DNA from: Cyanobium sp.
GTDB taxonomy: Bacteria; Cyanobacteriota; Cyanobacteriia; PCC-6307; Cyanobiaceae
DNA: 6,772 nt
Assembly: GCA_014191535.1 (NCBI GenBank)
Contig: BJHC01000076.1
Span: 1 to 6,772 of the forward strand
Reading direction: 5' to 3'
A program made the position numbers and the translations under genes. The notes beneath the pieces are model-generated. The model saw only the letters and a program-made list of their open reading frames with translations, made no database searches and had not been told where the DNA came from. Every line of letters begins with the position of its first letter. Position 1 is the first letter of the stretch. Below, piece after piece: positions 1 to 6,586 of this stretch.

Positions 1-498
1 ACTCACCGCCGGGCCCAGGGCCACCCGCAACGCATCGCGGCGACAGCCCAGCGCCTCCAGGCGTTCGATCGCCCGCAGCACGATGCCCCCCGCCACCCCA
101 CGCCAGCCCGCGTGGCAGGCGGCCACTCGGCCGCTGTCCGGATCGGCCAGCAGCACGGGCGTGCAATCAGCCCCACACACCCACAGGCTCTGGCCGCCGG
201 CATCGCTCACCAGGCCATCGGCCTCGGGCCAGGGTTCCGCACTGGCGGCAGATGCCGGTAGCACCACGGCACTGTGCACCTGTTGGGGGCGGTGCACGCT
301 GACGCCAGCGCTCACATAGCCCGCCAACACCTCCGGGCCGCGGCCCTGCCACTGGCGGGTGAAGAAGCCGTGTTCGAAATCGCTGAGCAGATCCGCCTGG
401 AGGTAATAGCCCCCGTAGCAGCCGATCCAGGTCCAACCCTCGAGGGCATTGAACCCCGCATCGGGGCGGTCGAAGGGGGGATCAACCGCTTCAGCCAT
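1..498 (-). CDS. pgeF: PgeF / YlmD family polyphenol oxidase-like protein (multi-copper-oxidase 'laccase domain'), 3' end cut by window edge
   Basis: The 166 codons visible from ATG 498 run off the left edge; the family is usually about 240-270 residues, so roughly the last third is missing. The three metal-binding motifs are intact: a QVHS motif (His75), an ADCTPVL motif (Cys112) and a CHAGWRG motif (Cys128, His129). The visible part ends in the conserved ALGPAVS segment. Family knowledge: these cytosolic zinc proteins were first called laccases. Members act as purine nucleoside phosphorylases/adenosine deaminases, and Escherichia coli PgeF (YfiH) corrects wrong amino acids in peptidoglycan precursors. 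Which activity applies here cannot be told from sequence. The start overlaps the stop of the Tab2 gene by 8 bases, which supports both the chosen ATG and translational coupling. No Shine-Dalgarno sequence is needed if ribosomes re-initiate. The family call is firm; the substrate is open. Confidence 0.93.
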   Translation of the reverse strand, partial: MAEAVDPPFDRPDAGFNALEGWTWIGCYGGYYLQADLLSDFEHGFFTRQWQGRGPEVLAGYVSAGVSVHRPQQVHSAVVLPASAASAEPWPEADGLVSDAGGQSLWVCGADCTPVLLADPDSGRVAACHAGWRGVAGGIVLRAIERLEALGCRRDALRVALGPAVS

Positions 499-1429
499 CC
501 GGCAGATCCCGCAGGATCCAGAAGCCGTCAAAGCCCTGCTGCTCCGGGCTGCTCTGCACCGCCAGGAACTGCAGCCCCGCCGCCTGGGCACGGGCGGCAC
601 GGAAGGCCTCGGCGGCGGCGGCCGACTCCTCGGCCTCCAGATTGCCCAGCAACCAGCGGTCCTCCAGCCCCGCCTCCAGCACCAGCTGACCGCCGCTCAC
701 CTCCAGGCGCACCGGCTCCAGGCCGGCGATCCAACCGGCAATGGCCAGGGAGCGGCTGGCACTGAACAGCCGCAGGCCGCTCACCATCCACTCGGGATCC
801 AGGGGCTCACCGTCAGGGCCGTCGGGCAGGGGCAGCAACCCCGGGAAGCTCACCTCCCAATCGGCCGCATCCCGCAGGGCCGCCAGGGGCAGCGACGCCC
901 AGCTCCAGGAATCACCGCGGGCCGCCTCCGGCAGCGGCACCGCCAGGGGTTGAATCGGCTGGGGGGGCGGCGCCAGGGGGCCGGCCATGTAGCCCTCCTC
1001 GGCCGGATACACCGTGGCCTGGCGCTCCTGCAGCCACTCCACCAGGGCATAGCAGCGGCGGCTGGGTACCAGCTCGAAACCGAGGGTTTCGGCGGCCCGC
1101 TGCACCATCGTGCGCATCGAGGCCCGCCAGCAGCGCAGTTTGCGCGGTGCCGCAAAACCCTGCTCCGCCGCGGCCGCCAGAGCCTGCTCCAGGGCTTCGC
1201 GCAGCCACTGGGAATTCACGCTGGAGGCGGGGCAGTTCAGGGCCCAGCGGAAGCGTTGGCCCGAGGCTTCCGACCCGCTGGGGGAACTGCAGATCAGCAG
1301 CTCCCAGCGCTTCTTGCCATCGGGCTCGAGGATCGGGCGGGAGTAGTAATCGAGTTCCCAGTCGGCCTGGATGGGCGAGGCCGCCGTGCCTGCAGAGCTG
1401 GGGGGGGCTGCCTCGGTGGCCTGACTCAT
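491..1429 (-). CDS. Tab2/Atab2 family RNA-binding protein (DUF1092)
   Basis: This is a 312-residue protein. After about 20 low-complexity residues (Ala, Ser, Pro rich) comes the family signature WELDYYSRPILEPDGKKRWE, at about 24-43. A Tyr-Pro/Gly-Tyr segment (TVYPAEEGYMAGPL) lies mid-protein, and the conserved end GFDGFWILRD is at about 299-308. Family knowledge: the proteins occur only in oxygenic phototrophs. Chlamydomonas TAB2 binds the psaB 5' leader and is needed for its translation, and Arabidopsis ATAB2 supports synthesis of photosystem I and II proteins. A soluble translation factor for photosystem mRNAs is the likely role, but this is inferred from the eukaryotic members. The start ATG overlaps the stop of the S1-domain gene as ATGA, and the 3' end overlaps pgeF by 8 bases, placing it mid-operon. 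Oddity: the tripeptide that I recall as WLL in TAB2 reads Trp304-Ile-Leu here. Confidence 0.95.
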   Translation of the reverse strand: MSQATEAAPPSSAGTAASPIQADWELDYYSRPILEPDGKKRWELLICSSPSGSEASGQRFRWALNCPASSVNSQWLREALEQALAAAAEQGFAAPRKLRCWRASMRTMVQRAAETLGFELVPSRRCYALVEWLQERQATVYPAEEGYMAGPLAPPPQPIQPLAVPLPEAARGDSWSWASLPLAALRDAADWEVSFPGLLPLPDGPDGEPLDPEWMVSGLRLFSASRSLAIAGWIAGLEPVRLEVSGGQLVLEAGLEDRWLLGNLEAEESAAAAEAFRAARAQAAGLQFLAVQSSPEQQGFDGFWILRDLPDG

Positions 1430-2766
1430 CCGGCGGACTGTTCCTGTTGGCGCAGCACGCTACGCGCTCTGTTGGCCCGATCGGCGGCCTCCGCCATCAC
1501 ACGGTCGCGATCGATCAACAGTTCACCGGGCTGCCCCTCCAGCAGGGCGGTGTTCAGGGCGATGCGGCCCCGGCCGGGATCCAGCTCGGTGATCAACGCC
1601 TTCACCCGATCCCCCTGGCCGAACACCTCGCGCAGGTCGCGCAGTTGGCCGCCCGTGAGCGCCGACTGGTGCAGCAGCCCGCTGATGCCCCCCAGGTCGA
1701 TGAACAGGCCGTAGGGCTTGATCGACACCACCTGGCCCTCCACCAGCTGGCCCACCTCCAGGTTCTGGAACAGGGCCGCGGTGGCGGCCTTCTTCTCGGA
1801 GAGCACCAACTTGCGGGTTTCGGGGTTCACCTCCAGGAAGGCCACACCGAGGGTCTTGCCCACCAGGGCCTCGTGGTTCTCCCCCTCCTGCAGCTGGGAG
1901 CGGGGGATGAAGCCCCGCAGCCCTTCCACATCACAGGTGACGCCGCCGCGGTTGAAGCCGTTCACCTTCACCTGCAGCACCTTGCCCTCCTTCTCCAGGA
2001 GGCGCACCTTCTCCCAGCTCTGGCGCAGGGCCAGGGCCCGGGCGCTGATGGTGACCATGCCATCGGCGTTCTGCTCACGGGTGACCAGCACCTCCACCTG
2101 CAGGCCCTTCGGGAACCGCTCCTTGAGGTTGGTGATCACCCCCAGGCCGCACTCCTTCTTGGGCATGAAGCCGGGGGCCTTGCCACCAATGTCCACATAG
2201 ACGCCGTCGCTCTCCAGCCCGATCACCGTGCCGGTGGCCACCTCGCCGGTGGTGCCCACAAATTCCTGCTCATCGAGGGCGGCCAGGAAGGCCTCCTCAT
2301 CGAAATCAAACTCATCCACGGTGCGGGCCGGCGCTGCGGCGCTGGCCGGCTGGGGGGCGGCCCGGCGCTGGCGACGCTCATCGGGCCCCAGCAGGTCGGC
2401 CATGCTCAGGCCTTCGAAGCCGCTGAGGTCAAACAGCTCGTCGTCCCCGACGGGGGTGGCCGCTGAGGCCGCGGCCGGGGAGCTGGGGCGCTGGGGGGCG
2501 ATCGGCGCCTCACCACGGCCGGCGCGGGCGGCGTTCTCCAGCTGAGCGGCGCGGGCGTTAGCCGCCTCCGCGGCGGCGCGGGCCTCAGCGGCCTCGCGCT
2601 CCAGCCGCAGCTGCTCCTCCTTCTTGGTGAGTTGCAGCACCTGCGGGGGCTTGCGCAACGGGGGCGTGGCGGCGTTGGGGCGCGGTGCCACCGGCGGCTG
2701 CGGCCGGGGCGACTGGGCTTGTTGGCCGGCCGGGGGCTGGGATTGCGGGGTGCCAGAACCGGCCAT
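1426..2766 (-). CDS. S1 RNA-binding domain protein, ribosomal protein S1 homologue (Rps1b/Nbp1-like), three S1 domains
   Basis: From the chosen ATG the protein has 446 residues. Residues 1-45 are rich in Pro, Gln and Ala. Residues about 48-83 form a charged Glu/Arg/Ala helix likely to be a coiled coil (KKEEQLRLEREAAEAR). Residues about 112-170 are acidic and disordered-looking. Three S1 (OB-fold) domains follow at about 174-245, 261-326 and 341-408; the third has the typical IKPYGLFIDLGGISGLLH core. Cyanobacteria usually carry two S1-like proteins of about 300-340 residues, so the 170-residue N-terminal extension is long. Expected role: binding mRNA leaders for initiation, often without Shine-Dalgarno pairing. 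Start choice: GTG 2793 would add nine residues (MRLCNVALA) with no better ribosome site, and the ATG gives a typical MAGSG N-terminus. It is the first gene of the minus-strand operon and is joined to the Tab2 gene by an ATGA overlap. I did not give a symbol because the paralogue assignment is not certain. Confidence 0.92.
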   Translation of the reverse strand: MAGSGTPQSQPPAGQQAQSPRPQPPVAPRPNAATPPLRKPPQVLQLTKKEEQLRLEREAAEARAAAEAANARAAQLENAARAGRGEAPIAPQRPSSPAAASAATPVGDDELFDLSGFEGLSMADLLGPDERRQRRAAPQPASAAAPARTVDEFDFDEEAFLAALDEQEFVGTTGEVATGTVIGLESDGVYVDIGGKAPGFMPKKECGLGVITNLKERFPKGLQVEVLVTREQNADGMVTISARALALRQSWEKVRLLEKEGKVLQVKVNGFNRGGVTCDVEGLRGFIPRSQLQEGENHEALVGKTLGVAFLEVNPETRKLVLSEKKAATAALFQNLEVGQLVEGQVVSIKPYGLFIDLGGISGLLHQSALTGGQLRDLREVFGQGDRVKALITELDPGRGRIALNTALLEGQPGELLIDRDRVMAEAADRANRARSVLRQQEQSAG

Positions 2767-2831
2767 GGCCAAAGCGACGTTGCACAGCCGCACACTGTAA
2801 GGAGGCCCCTCGACCCTTCAGGAGCGCAGCG
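2767..2831. promoter_or_regulatory. Divergent intergenic region between the S1 gene and the creatininase-family gene
   Basis: These 65 bases must hold the 5' signals for both arms. On the minus strand, TACAGT (2799 down to 2794) is a fair -10 candidate, matching TATAAT at four of six positions; it would give a leader of about 20 bases to ATG 2766. No convincing -35 box is seen for either strand. A strong AAGGAGG (2799-2805, plus strand) lies 26 bases before the creatininase start, too far to serve it. It directly follows the stop of an 11-codon frame. Promoter positions are guesses from consensus matching. Confidence 0.35.
2820..2824 (+). promoter_or_regulatory. Shine-Dalgarno site of the creatininase-family gene
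   Basis: AGGAG sits seven bases before ATG 2832, which is ideal spacing. It decides the start against the upstream in-frame ATG at 2685, which lies inside the oppositely oriented S1 gene and adds 49 unlike residues. It is the only clear Shine-Dalgarno site at normal spacing among the starts in this window. Confidence 0.65.
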
Positions 2832-3656
2832 ATGGCAGCAAGCCCCGCCGGTCCGGCACCCCGGCGCCTGGAGCAACTCAGCTGGCCTCGGCTGCAGGCG
2901 GCGGCCCAGCGGCCGGGCAGCACGGTGGTGTGGCCGTTCGGGGCCTTCGAGCAGCACGGCCCGCATCTCCCCCTCGGCACCGACGGGCTGTTCGCCGATC
3001 GCCTGCTGGATGCGGTGCTGGCGGAGCTACCGGCGGAGCTGCCGATCTGGCGACTGCCACTGCAGAGCCTGGGGTTTTCACCGGAGCACGGCGCCTTTGC
3101 CGGCACCCTCAGCCTGCCGGCGGAGGCGGTGCTGCACCTGGTGGAAACGGTGGGGCGCCAGTTGGCCAGCGCCGGCTTTGAGCGGCTGGTGCTGTTCAAC
3201 GGCCATGGGGGGCAGATTGCCCTGCTGCAGGTGGCGGCCCGCCAGCTGCGCGCCGCAGTGCCCCAGCTGGGGGTTTTGCCCTTCTTCCTGTGGAGTGGCC
3301 CGGCCGGGGTGCTGGAGCTGCTGCCGGAACCGGAACGCAGCCAGGGGCTGCATGCGGGGCTGGCGGAAACCAGCCTGATGCTGCAGCTGGCGCCGGAGCT
3401 GGTGGGGGAGGCCCGGCCGGTGGATGGCCTGGTGAACCCGGCGCCGCCGGCGGGCTGGAGCCTGGAGGGGGCCGTGCCCAACGCCTGGCTCACCACCGAT
3501 CTCTCCGCCAGCGGCGTGGTGGGGGATGCCCGGGGCGCCAACCCCGAGCTCGGGGAGGCGCTGCAGCGTCGCCTGGTGGAGGGGTGGCGTCAGTTGCTCC
3601 TGGAGCTGCTGCACAGCGCGTGGCCGCCCCGCCAGGGTTGGAAACCCCAACCGTGA
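2832..3656 (+). CDS. Creatininase-family metal-dependent amidohydrolase
   Basis: A protein of 274 residues, close to the family norm of about 250-270. The metal site is complete: Glu40 and His42 in FEQHGPHLPLGTD, Asp51 in the same motif, His125 in NGHGG and Glu179 in HAGLAETS. The family segment EHGAFAGT (85-92) is also present. There is no signal peptide, so it is probably cytosolic. Family knowledge: members include creatinine amidohydrolase, the archaeal formylamide hydrolase ArfB of riboflavin/F420 synthesis, and MftE of mycofactocin maturation. All open an amide or peptide-type bond at a two-metal centre. Cyanobacterial members have no assigned substrate that I know of, so the true reaction is unknown. 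Its start follows a good AGGAG site, and its stop lies 60 bases before ado on the same strand. Creatinine is an unlikely substrate in such an organism. The family call is firm and the function open. Confidence 0.93.
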   Translation: MAASPAGPAPRRLEQLSWPRLQAAAQRPGSTVVWPFGAFEQHGPHLPLGTDGLFADRLLDAVLAELPAELPIWRLPLQSLGFSPEHGAFAGTLSLPAEAVLHLVETVGRQLASAGFERLVLFNGHGGQIALLQVAARQLRAAVPQLGVLPFFLWSGPAGVLELLPEPERSQGLHAGLAETSLMLQLAPELVGEARPVDGLVNPAPPAGWSLEGAVPNAWLTTDLSASGVVGDARGANPELGEALQRRLVEGWRQLLLELLHSAWPPRQGWKPQP

Positions 3657-3716
3657 AGCCCAGCCCACAATTTCAGACGGTTAAAGTCGACACCAGATCT
3701 GCGGCAGTTCAACGGT
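3657..3716 (+). promoter_or_regulatory. Leader/possible promoter region of ado
   Basis: These 60 bases are about 47% A+T by hand count, clearly more than the surrounding genes (about 30%), as expected if they hold a promoter. TTAAAG/TAAAGT (3681-3687) is the best -10-like string, but no matching -35 box is evident. It contains CCACAATTTCAGAC (3665-3678), which nearly repeats in the aar leader. The base run before the ATG (TTCAACGGT) has no Shine-Dalgarno match. In other cyanobacteria ado is reported to have its own promoter; that is background, not shown here. Confidence 0.35.
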
Positions 3717-4439
3717 ATGGCGACCCTGGAAGCGGCCCCCTCCAACGCGGTAGCCGGCAGCCCTGAGGGCCTGCCCGACTTCAGCAGCGCCGCCTACAAG
3801 GACGCCTACAGCCGCATCAACGCCATCGTGATCGAGGGCGAGCAGGAGGCCCACGACAACTACATGGCCATCGGCACCCTGCTGCCGGAGCAGGCCGAGG
3901 AGCTGGCCAAGCTGGCGCGCATGGAGCTGAAGCACATGAAGGGCTTCACCGCCTGCGCCAAGAACCTGGAGGTGGAGGCCGACATGCCCTTCGCCAAGAC
4001 CTTCTTCGCGCCACTGCACGGCAACTTCCAGAAGGCCCTGGCGGAGGGGAAGATCACCACCTGCCTGCTGATTCAGGCCATCCTGATCGAGGCCTTCGCC
4101 ATCTCGGCGTATCACATCTATATCCCTGTCGCCGACCCCTTCGCCCGCAAGATCACCGAGGGGGTGGTGAAAGACGAGTACACCCACCTCAACTACGGCC
4201 AGGAGTGGCTCAAGGCCAACCTCGCCACCGTGCGTGAGGAACTCGAGCAGGCCAACCGCGACAACCTGCCCCTGGTGCGCCGCATGCTCGAGCAGGTGGC
4301 CGGCGACGCCGCCGTGCTGCACATGGACCAGGAAGACCTGATGGCGGACTTCCTCAGCTCCTACCAGGACGTGCTGATGGAGATCGGCCTCAGCGGCCGC
4401 GAGATCGCCCGCATGGCGGCGGCAGCGCTGGTCGGCTGA
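3717..4439 (+). CDS. ado: Aldehyde deformylating oxygenase (cyanobacterial alkane synthase, ADO)
   Basis: This ferritin-like di-iron enzyme of 240 residues converts C15-C19 fatty aldehydes to the alkane or alkene one carbon shorter plus formate, using oxygen and reduced ferredoxin. All six iron ligands are present when aligned by eye to the 231-residue Synechococcus elongatus PCC 7942 enzyme (offset of ten): Glu42, Glu70, His73, Glu125, Glu154 and His157. Diagnostic strings are [47 protein letters not shown] and [17 protein letters not shown]. The N-terminus is slightly extended, as in marine picocyanobacteria. The ATG at 3717 gives the expected MATLEA start but has no Shine-Dalgarno site. 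It is followed after 35 bases by aar, the enzyme that makes its aldehyde substrate; the product is hydrocarbon that partitions into membranes. An antisense open frame covers the whole gene but is judged to be a composition artefact. Confidence 0.98.
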   Translation: MATLEAAPSNAVAGSPEGLPDFSSAAYKDAYSRINAIVIEGEQEAHDNYMAIGTLLPEQAEELAKLARMELKHMKGFTACAKNLEVEADMPFAKTFFAPLHGNFQKALAEGKITTCLLIQAILIEAFAISAYHIYIPVADPFARKITEGVVKDEYTHLNYGQEWLKANLATVREELEQANRDNLPLVRRMLEQVAGDAAVLHMDQEDLMADFLSSYQDVLMEIGLSGREIARMAAAALVG

Positions 4440-4474
4440 AGCTGTAGCGTCCACCACACTTCAGACCCACCCGC
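4440..4474 (+). promoter_or_regulatory. ado-aar spacer / aar leader
   Basis: A 35-base spacer with no terminator-like hairpin, so read-through from ado into aar is plausible. It lacks a Shine-Dalgarno sequence before ATG 4475. CCACACTTCAGAC (4454-4466) closely resembles CCACAATTTCAGAC in the ado leader. Whether this is a regulatory site or chance is unknown. Confidence 0.3.
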
Positions 4475-5524
4475 ATGTTCGGCCTCATCGGACATTCGAC
4501 CAGCTTCGAGCAGGCGCGGTTGAAGGCCCGATCCCTCGGTTACGACGAGTACGCCGACGGGGATCTCGACATGTGGTGTGCGGCTCCGCCCCAGTTGGTG
4601 GAGCGGGTGACGGTGACCAGCCTCACCGGCCAACAGATCGAGGGGGCCTACATCGATTCGGTGTTCGTGCCGGAGATGCTGCGCCGCTTCAAGACCGCCA
4701 AGCGCAAGGTGCTCAAGGCGATGGAGCTGGCCCAGAAAAACGGCATCACCATCACCGCCCTGGGGGGCTTCACCTCGATCATTTTTGAAGACATGAACCT
4801 GCTCAAGGAGGAGCGGGTGAGTGCGGTGGAGCTGGATTGGACCCGCTTCACCACCGGCAACACCCACACCGCCTGGGTGATCTGCCAGCAGGTGGAAACC
4901 AACGCCCCCCGGCTGGGCATCGACCTGGCCACCGCCAAGGTGGCGGTGGTGGGCGCCAGCGGCGACATCGGCAGTGCCGTCTGCCGCTGGCTGCAGCGCC
5001 GCGGCGTGGGGGAACTGCTGCTGGTGGCCCGCCGGCCGCAGCCGCTAATTGACCTGCAGCAGAGCCTCGGGGAGGGGCGGATCCTCTCCCTGGAGGAGGC
5101 CCTGCCGGAGGCCGATGTGGTGGTGTGGGTGGCCAGCCTCCCCCAGAGCCTGGAGATCGACACCGCCTCCCTCAAGAAGCCCTGCCTGATGATCGACGGG
5201 GGCTACCCCAAGAATCTGGACAGCAAGGCCGCCGCCCCCGGGGTGCATGTGCTCAAGGGCGGCATCGTGGAGTTCTGGCAGGACATCGGCTGGCAGATGA
5301 TGGAGGTGGCCGAAATGGCCAAACCCCAGCGGCAGATGTTTGCCTGCTTCGCGGAAGCGATGCTGCTCGATTTCGAAGCGCTGCACACCAACTTCAGCTG
5401 GGGCCGCAACAACATCACCCTGGCGAACATGGATCGCATCGGCGAAGCTTCCCTGAGGCACGGTTTCCGGGCCCTGGAGCTGGAGCCGAGCGACCAGGCG
5501 CCGGCGGTGCTGGCCCCCGCCTGA
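4475..5524 (+). CDS. aar: Long-chain acyl-[acyl-carrier-protein] reductase (AAR)
   Basis: A 349-residue NADPH-dependent enzyme that reduces C16/C18 acyl-ACP to fatty aldehyde, the first step of cyanobacterial alkane synthesis and the supplier of ADO. The N-terminus [15 protein letters not shown] is typical. The nucleotide-binding glycine motif [12 protein letters not shown] has Gly160, Gly163 and Gly166. The catalytic cysteine that forms the acyl-enzyme is Cys291 in [13 protein letters not shown], equivalent to Cys294 of the PCC 7942 enzyme. Conserved [12 protein letters not shown] (95-106) and [14 protein letters not shown] (120-133) are also present. The length is slightly above the usual 339-341 because of a C-terminal tail rich in Ala and Pro (about 339-349). 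It lies 35 bases after ado and 53 before accA on the same strand, consistent with co-expression. The family and function are secure. Confidence 0.98.
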   Translation: MFGLIGHSTSFEQARLKARSLGYDEYADGDLDMWCAAPPQLVERVTVTSLTGQQIEGAYIDSVFVPEMLRRFKTAKRKVLKAMELAQKNGITITALGGFTSIIFEDMNLLKEERVSAVELDWTRFTTGNTHTAWVICQQVETNAPRLGIDLATAKVAVVGASGDIGSAVCRWLQRRGVGELLLVARRPQPLIDLQQSLGEGRILSLEEALPEADVVVWVASLPQSLEIDTASLKKPCLMIDGGYPKNLDSKAAAPGVHVLKGGIVEFWQDIGWQMMEVAEMAKPQRQMFACFAEAMLLDFEALHTNFSWGRNNITLANMDRIGEASLRHGFRALELEPSDQAPAVLAPA

Positions 5525-5577
5525 GTTCCGCTTCCCTCAGCACCCCCTTCAGCCTCACCTCCCTGCCGCCGATCCCG
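5525..5577 (+). other. Pyrimidine-rich aar-accA spacer
   Basis: About 75% of these 53 bases are C or T by hand count, and there is no purine-rich Shine-Dalgarno match before the accA ATG. No hairpin followed by a T run is seen, so no terminator is supported. Such C/T-rich leaders could suit S1-type, Shine-Dalgarno-independent initiation, but that is inference. Confidence 0.35.
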
Positions 5578-6567
5578 ATGGCCCGCCGCCCCCTGCTCGA
5601 GTTTGAAAAGCCCCTGGTGGAGCTCGAGGAGCAGATCGAGCAGATCCGGCAACTCGCCAAAGACTCGGAAGTGGATGTGAGCCAGCAGCTGCTGCAGCTG
5701 GAAACCCTGGCGGCCCGCCGCCGCGAGGACATCTTCTCCAACCTGACGCCGGCCCAGAAGATTCAGGTGGCCCGCCACCCACAGCGGCCCAGCACCCTGG
5801 ATTACATCCAGGTGCTCACCGATGAATTCATCGAACTGCACGGCGACCGCCGCGGCAGCGATGACCAGGCCCTGGTGGGGGGCGTGGGCCGCATCGGCGA
5901 TCAGGGGGTGGTGCTGCTGGGGCACCAGAAGGGCCGCGACACCAAGGAGAACGTGGCGCGCAACTTCGGCATGGCCTCCCCCGGCGGCTACCGCAAGGCG
6001 ATGCGCCTGATGGACCACGCCGACCGCTTCCGCCTGCCGATCCTCAGCTTCATCGACACCCCCGGCGCCTACGCCGGCCTGCTGGCGGAGGAACAGGGGC
6101 AGGGTGAGGCCATCGCTGTGAACCTGCGCGAGATGTTCCGGCTACGGGTGCCGATCGTGGCCACCGTGATCGGGGAGGGGGGCTCCGGCGGCGCCCTGGG
6201 CATCGGCGTGGCCGACCGGCTGCTGATGTTCCAGCACAGCGTCTACACCGTGGCCAGCCCGGAGGCCTGCGCATCGATCCTGTGGCGCGATGCCGGCAAG
6301 GCGCCGGTGGCCGCCGAGGCCCTGAAGATCACCGCCCCCGATCTGCTCAAGCTGGGGATCATCGATGCCGTGATCCCCGAACCCTCCGGCGGCAACCACT
6401 GGGCCCCGCGGCAGGCGGCCGAAAACCTGCGCGCCGCCCTGCTGCAGCACCTGAACGATCTCCAGACCCTGAGCGAGCCGGAGCTGATCGAGCAGCGCTA
6501 CGCCAAGTTCCGCCGCATGGGGCGCTTCCTGGAGGCCGGCACCCAGGACCCCAGCCTCAGCTCCTGA
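5578..6567 (+). CDS. accA: Acetyl-CoA carboxylase, carboxyltransferase alpha subunit
   Basis: 329 residues, the normal length for bacterial AccA. With AccD it forms the alpha2-beta2 carboxyltransferase that moves CO2 from biotin on AccB (BCCP) to acetyl-CoA, giving malonyl-CoA, the committed step of fatty-acid synthesis. The N-terminal helical part [20 protein letters not shown] leads into [18 protein letters not shown] (74-91), then [18 protein letters not shown] (115-132), [19 protein letters not shown] (157-175), and the oxyanion/CoA region [12 protein letters not shown] (199-210). Then follow [18 protein letters not shown] (221-238) and the [20 protein letters not shown] dimer region (250-269). 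The frame stays open well upstream, but that part overlaps aar out of frame, so ATG 5578 is the start. Its place directly behind aar links fatty-acid supply to the alkane branch. The other three ACC subunit genes are not in the window. Confidence 0.98.
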   Translation: MARRPLLEFEKPLVELEEQIEQIRQLAKDSEVDVSQQLLQLETLAARRREDIFSNLTPAQKIQVARHPQRPSTLDYIQVLTDEFIELHGDRRGSDDQALVGGVGRIGDQGVVLLGHQKGRDTKENVARNFGMASPGGYRKAMRLMDHADRFRLPILSFIDTPGAYAGLLAEEQGQGEAIAVNLREMFRLRVPIVATVIGEGGSGGALGIGVADRLLMFQHSVYTVASPEACASILWRDAGKAPVAAEALKITAPDLLKLGIIDAVIPEPSGGNHWAPRQAAENLRAALLQHLNDLQTLSEPELIEQRYAKFRRMGRFLEAGTQDPSLSS

Positions 6568-6586
6568 TCAGCACGCCCCCATCCCC

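Noticed and set aside
449..1714. Plus-strand open frame of 421 codons antisense to the Tab2 gene
   Set aside because: Low-complexity Arg/Gln/Gly/Ala composition. The minus strand has clear Tab2 and S1 homology over the same bases.
1147..2466. Plus-strand open frame of 439 codons antisense to the S1 gene
   Set aside because: Composition typical of an antisense shadow in high-GC DNA (His, Leu, Gly, Gln), with no recognisable domain.
2767..2793. GTG start adding nine residues to the S1 protein
   Set aside because: No better ribosome site, an unlike N-terminus (MRLCNVALA), and it would sit directly on the best -10 candidate. It cannot be fully excluded.
3636..3652. Inverted repeat GGTTGG/CCAACC at the end of the creatininase gene as a terminator
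   Set aside because: Only a six-base stem, inside the coding end, with no T run after it. It is not convincing as an intrinsic terminator.
3681..4457. Minus-strand open frame of 258 codons antisense to the whole ado gene
   Set aside because: Rich in His, Gln, Gly and Val with no family resemblance. It mirrors the third-position G/C bias of ado, which removes stops from the opposite strand.
5125..5577. Upstream extension of the accA frame by 151 codons
   Set aside because: Lies out of frame inside aar, has shadow-like composition, and AccA orthologues start at the [10 protein letters not shown] position.
5203..6018. Minus-strand open frame of 271 codons across the aar-accA junction
   Set aside because: It spans two well-recognised genes and their spacer with no homology; a composition artefact.
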